A stretch of 8,045 nt of DNA from Euryarchaeota archaeon UBA82 (GTDB taxonomy: Archaea > Thermoplasmatota > Poseidoniia > Poseidoniales > Poseidoniaceae): NCBI GenBank assembly GCA_002496635.1, contig DAKQ01000039.1:1-8045 (forward strand). The letters are read 5' to 3'. The position numbers and the translations under genes are program-made. The notes beneath the pieces are model-generated. The model saw only the letters and a program-made list of their open reading frames with translations, was not told the DNA's origin and made no database searches. Positions 7,153 through 8,045 of the stretch are shown here, piece by piece (positions within the stretch are counted from its first letter, which is position 1; every line of letters begins with the position of its first letter).

Positions 7153-8045
7153 GCGAAGATGATGTTCCAATTGAAGCATCAACTCCTGTGACAGGGCAAA
7201 GTCGAATGGATTCAGCTTGGGGTTCTGAAAGCGAATCCGTTGCCTCTGTTGCTCGACCATCGACACAAACAGGGCAGGTCTTTGAGCAGGTCTACAAACC
7301 ATGGAATGGCACTCTCAATCCACGCTGGATGCGTAATTGGGCCATTTTTCGACATCACCTTTTGGGGATATTTCGTAAAGGTCATCGCCCCTGGGGTGTT
7401 CCAACCAAACTGTTCCTGATTTTAGTCTTCATCGCATCGATGACCGATGTTGCTCTGACACTGCTGTTTGCCATTCTTGGAGAGCCTGCTTTGTACGAAC
7501 TCTGGGGCGTTGGCAGAAACAATCTCTATGCCCACGTTTTGGGTTTCTTTCCTCGTAATATGCTGTTTTATCCACTGGTCGCTGCCTTACTTGTTGGTGG
7601 TGTCATATCCGAGGATCGATCGAATGGTACTTCTGCCTTATATTTCTCAAGACCTGTAAATCGATTTGATTATGTAGGGATGAAGTATCTTGCAGTTGCA
7701 AGTATCCAGGCACTGATCATTCTTGGTACGCTTATGTTGTATTACTTCGCAGATATCTTGTCAATGGGTCGTGGTTGGGCCTGGATTATCGATACATTCC
7801 CGATGTTTTTGACCACTATGTTTTGTGGTGCTTTACTCATCATAACCTACACCAGCATCGGTCTAGCACTCTCGAGTGTATCTCGGGGGAAGTTCTTCCC
7901 AGGTATCGCTTTGTTAGCGATTATACTTGGAACAAAGACACTTGCTGCAATTGTTGAAGGTCTTTTTGACAAATCAATTCTCTACTTGATTTCTCCTTAT
8001 GATTCACTCGCTCATGTCGGTCAGGCGTTAATTGGTGCAAACATG
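7149..8045 (+). CDS. ABC-2 type exporter, permease subunit (partial, runs off window end)
   Basis: The frame is open from the ATG at 7149 to the last base, giving 299 codons without a stop; the C-terminus is missing. It overlaps the ATPase stop by 4 nt (ATGA), which marks them as partners in one transporter. Residues 1-58 are hydrophilic, rich in Ser, Glu and Thr, and likely cytoplasmic. Hydrophobic segments follow at roughly 87-110, 137-153, 178-200, 215-242 and 250-270. Between the second and third is VISEDRSNGTSALYFSRPVNR (152-172), the cytoplasmic loop typical of ABC-2 permeases (family form: E-R-x-x-GT-L-x-x-L-SRP-x-x-R). No signal peptide is seen. The substrate is unknown; lipid-linked, peptide or drug export are all possible. 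Confidence 0.88.
   Translation, partial: MSEDDVPIEASTPVTGQSRMDSAWGSESESVASVARPSTQTGQVFEQVYKPWNGTLNPRWMRNWAIFRHHLLGIFRKGHRPWGVPTKLFLILVFIASMTDVALTLLFAILGEPALYELWGVGRNNLYAHVLGFFPRNMLFYPLVAALLVGGVISEDRSNGTSALYFSRPVNRFDYVGMKYLAVASIQALIILGTLMLYYFADILSMGRGWAWIIDTFPMFLTTMFCGALLIITYTSIGLALSSVSRGKFFPGIALLAIILGTKTLAAIVEGLFDKSILYLISPYDSLAHVGQALIGANM

Noticed and set aside
7468..7957. Short plus-strand open frames at 7468-7659 and 7775-7957
   Set aside because: They lie out of frame inside the ABC permease frame, which stays open from 7149 to the window end with clear membrane segments.
1..8045. A mobile element, CRISPR array, toxin-antitoxin pair or new defence system
   Set aside because: No repeats with regular spacing, transposase, integrase, small toxin pairs or att-like ends were seen; the genes are compact housekeeping operons.

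Overview
This window looks like chromosomal DNA from an archaeon, most likely a marine planktonic euryarchaeote of the Thermoplasmatota (Marine Group II / Poseidoniales type). The reasons are a tRNA-guanine transglycosylase (TGT) of the archaeal kind with a C-terminal PUA domain, archaeal-style GGTGA ribosome-binding sites, very tight gene packing, and moderate base composition (roughly mid-40s % G+C by eye). The lineage is inferred from style and was not tested by a search.

The layout is two divergent gene blocks leaving a 91-104 bp intergenic region near 3250-3352. Leftward (minus strand) runs an iron-sulfur cluster assembly operon in the order sufC, sufB, sufD and the first 17 codons of what is probably sufS. 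Its genes are separated by -3 to 9 nt. SufC is the ATPase; SufB and SufD form the scaffold with it; SufS would deliver sulfur from cysteine. Rightward (plus strand) runs an Nfu/NifU-C-like Fe-S carrier protein, then an archaeal TGT (archaeosine tRNA modification), then an ABC-2 type exporter: an ATP-binding subunit and a permease that runs off the window end. The last two overlap by the ATGA arrangement. There is no stretch over 300 bp without a gene, and I see no tRNA, rRNA, CRISPR array, insertion sequence or phage gene.

The gene content is mostly housekeeping, and I do not see a new defence or mobile system. The most unusual item is the TGT. It keeps both catalytic aspartates, but three or four of the four expected zinc ligands are absent. 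It is also about 170 residues longer than the usual archaeal enzyme, and the extra part resembles the archaeosine synthase (ArcS) domain with its active-site motif eroded. The divergent promoter region carries an imperfect inverted repeat that could be the operator of a regulator shared by suf and nfu. The likely link between the blocks is Fe-S supply: SufBCD builds clusters, Nfu carries them, and some archaeosine pathways include a radical-SAM Fe-S enzyme.
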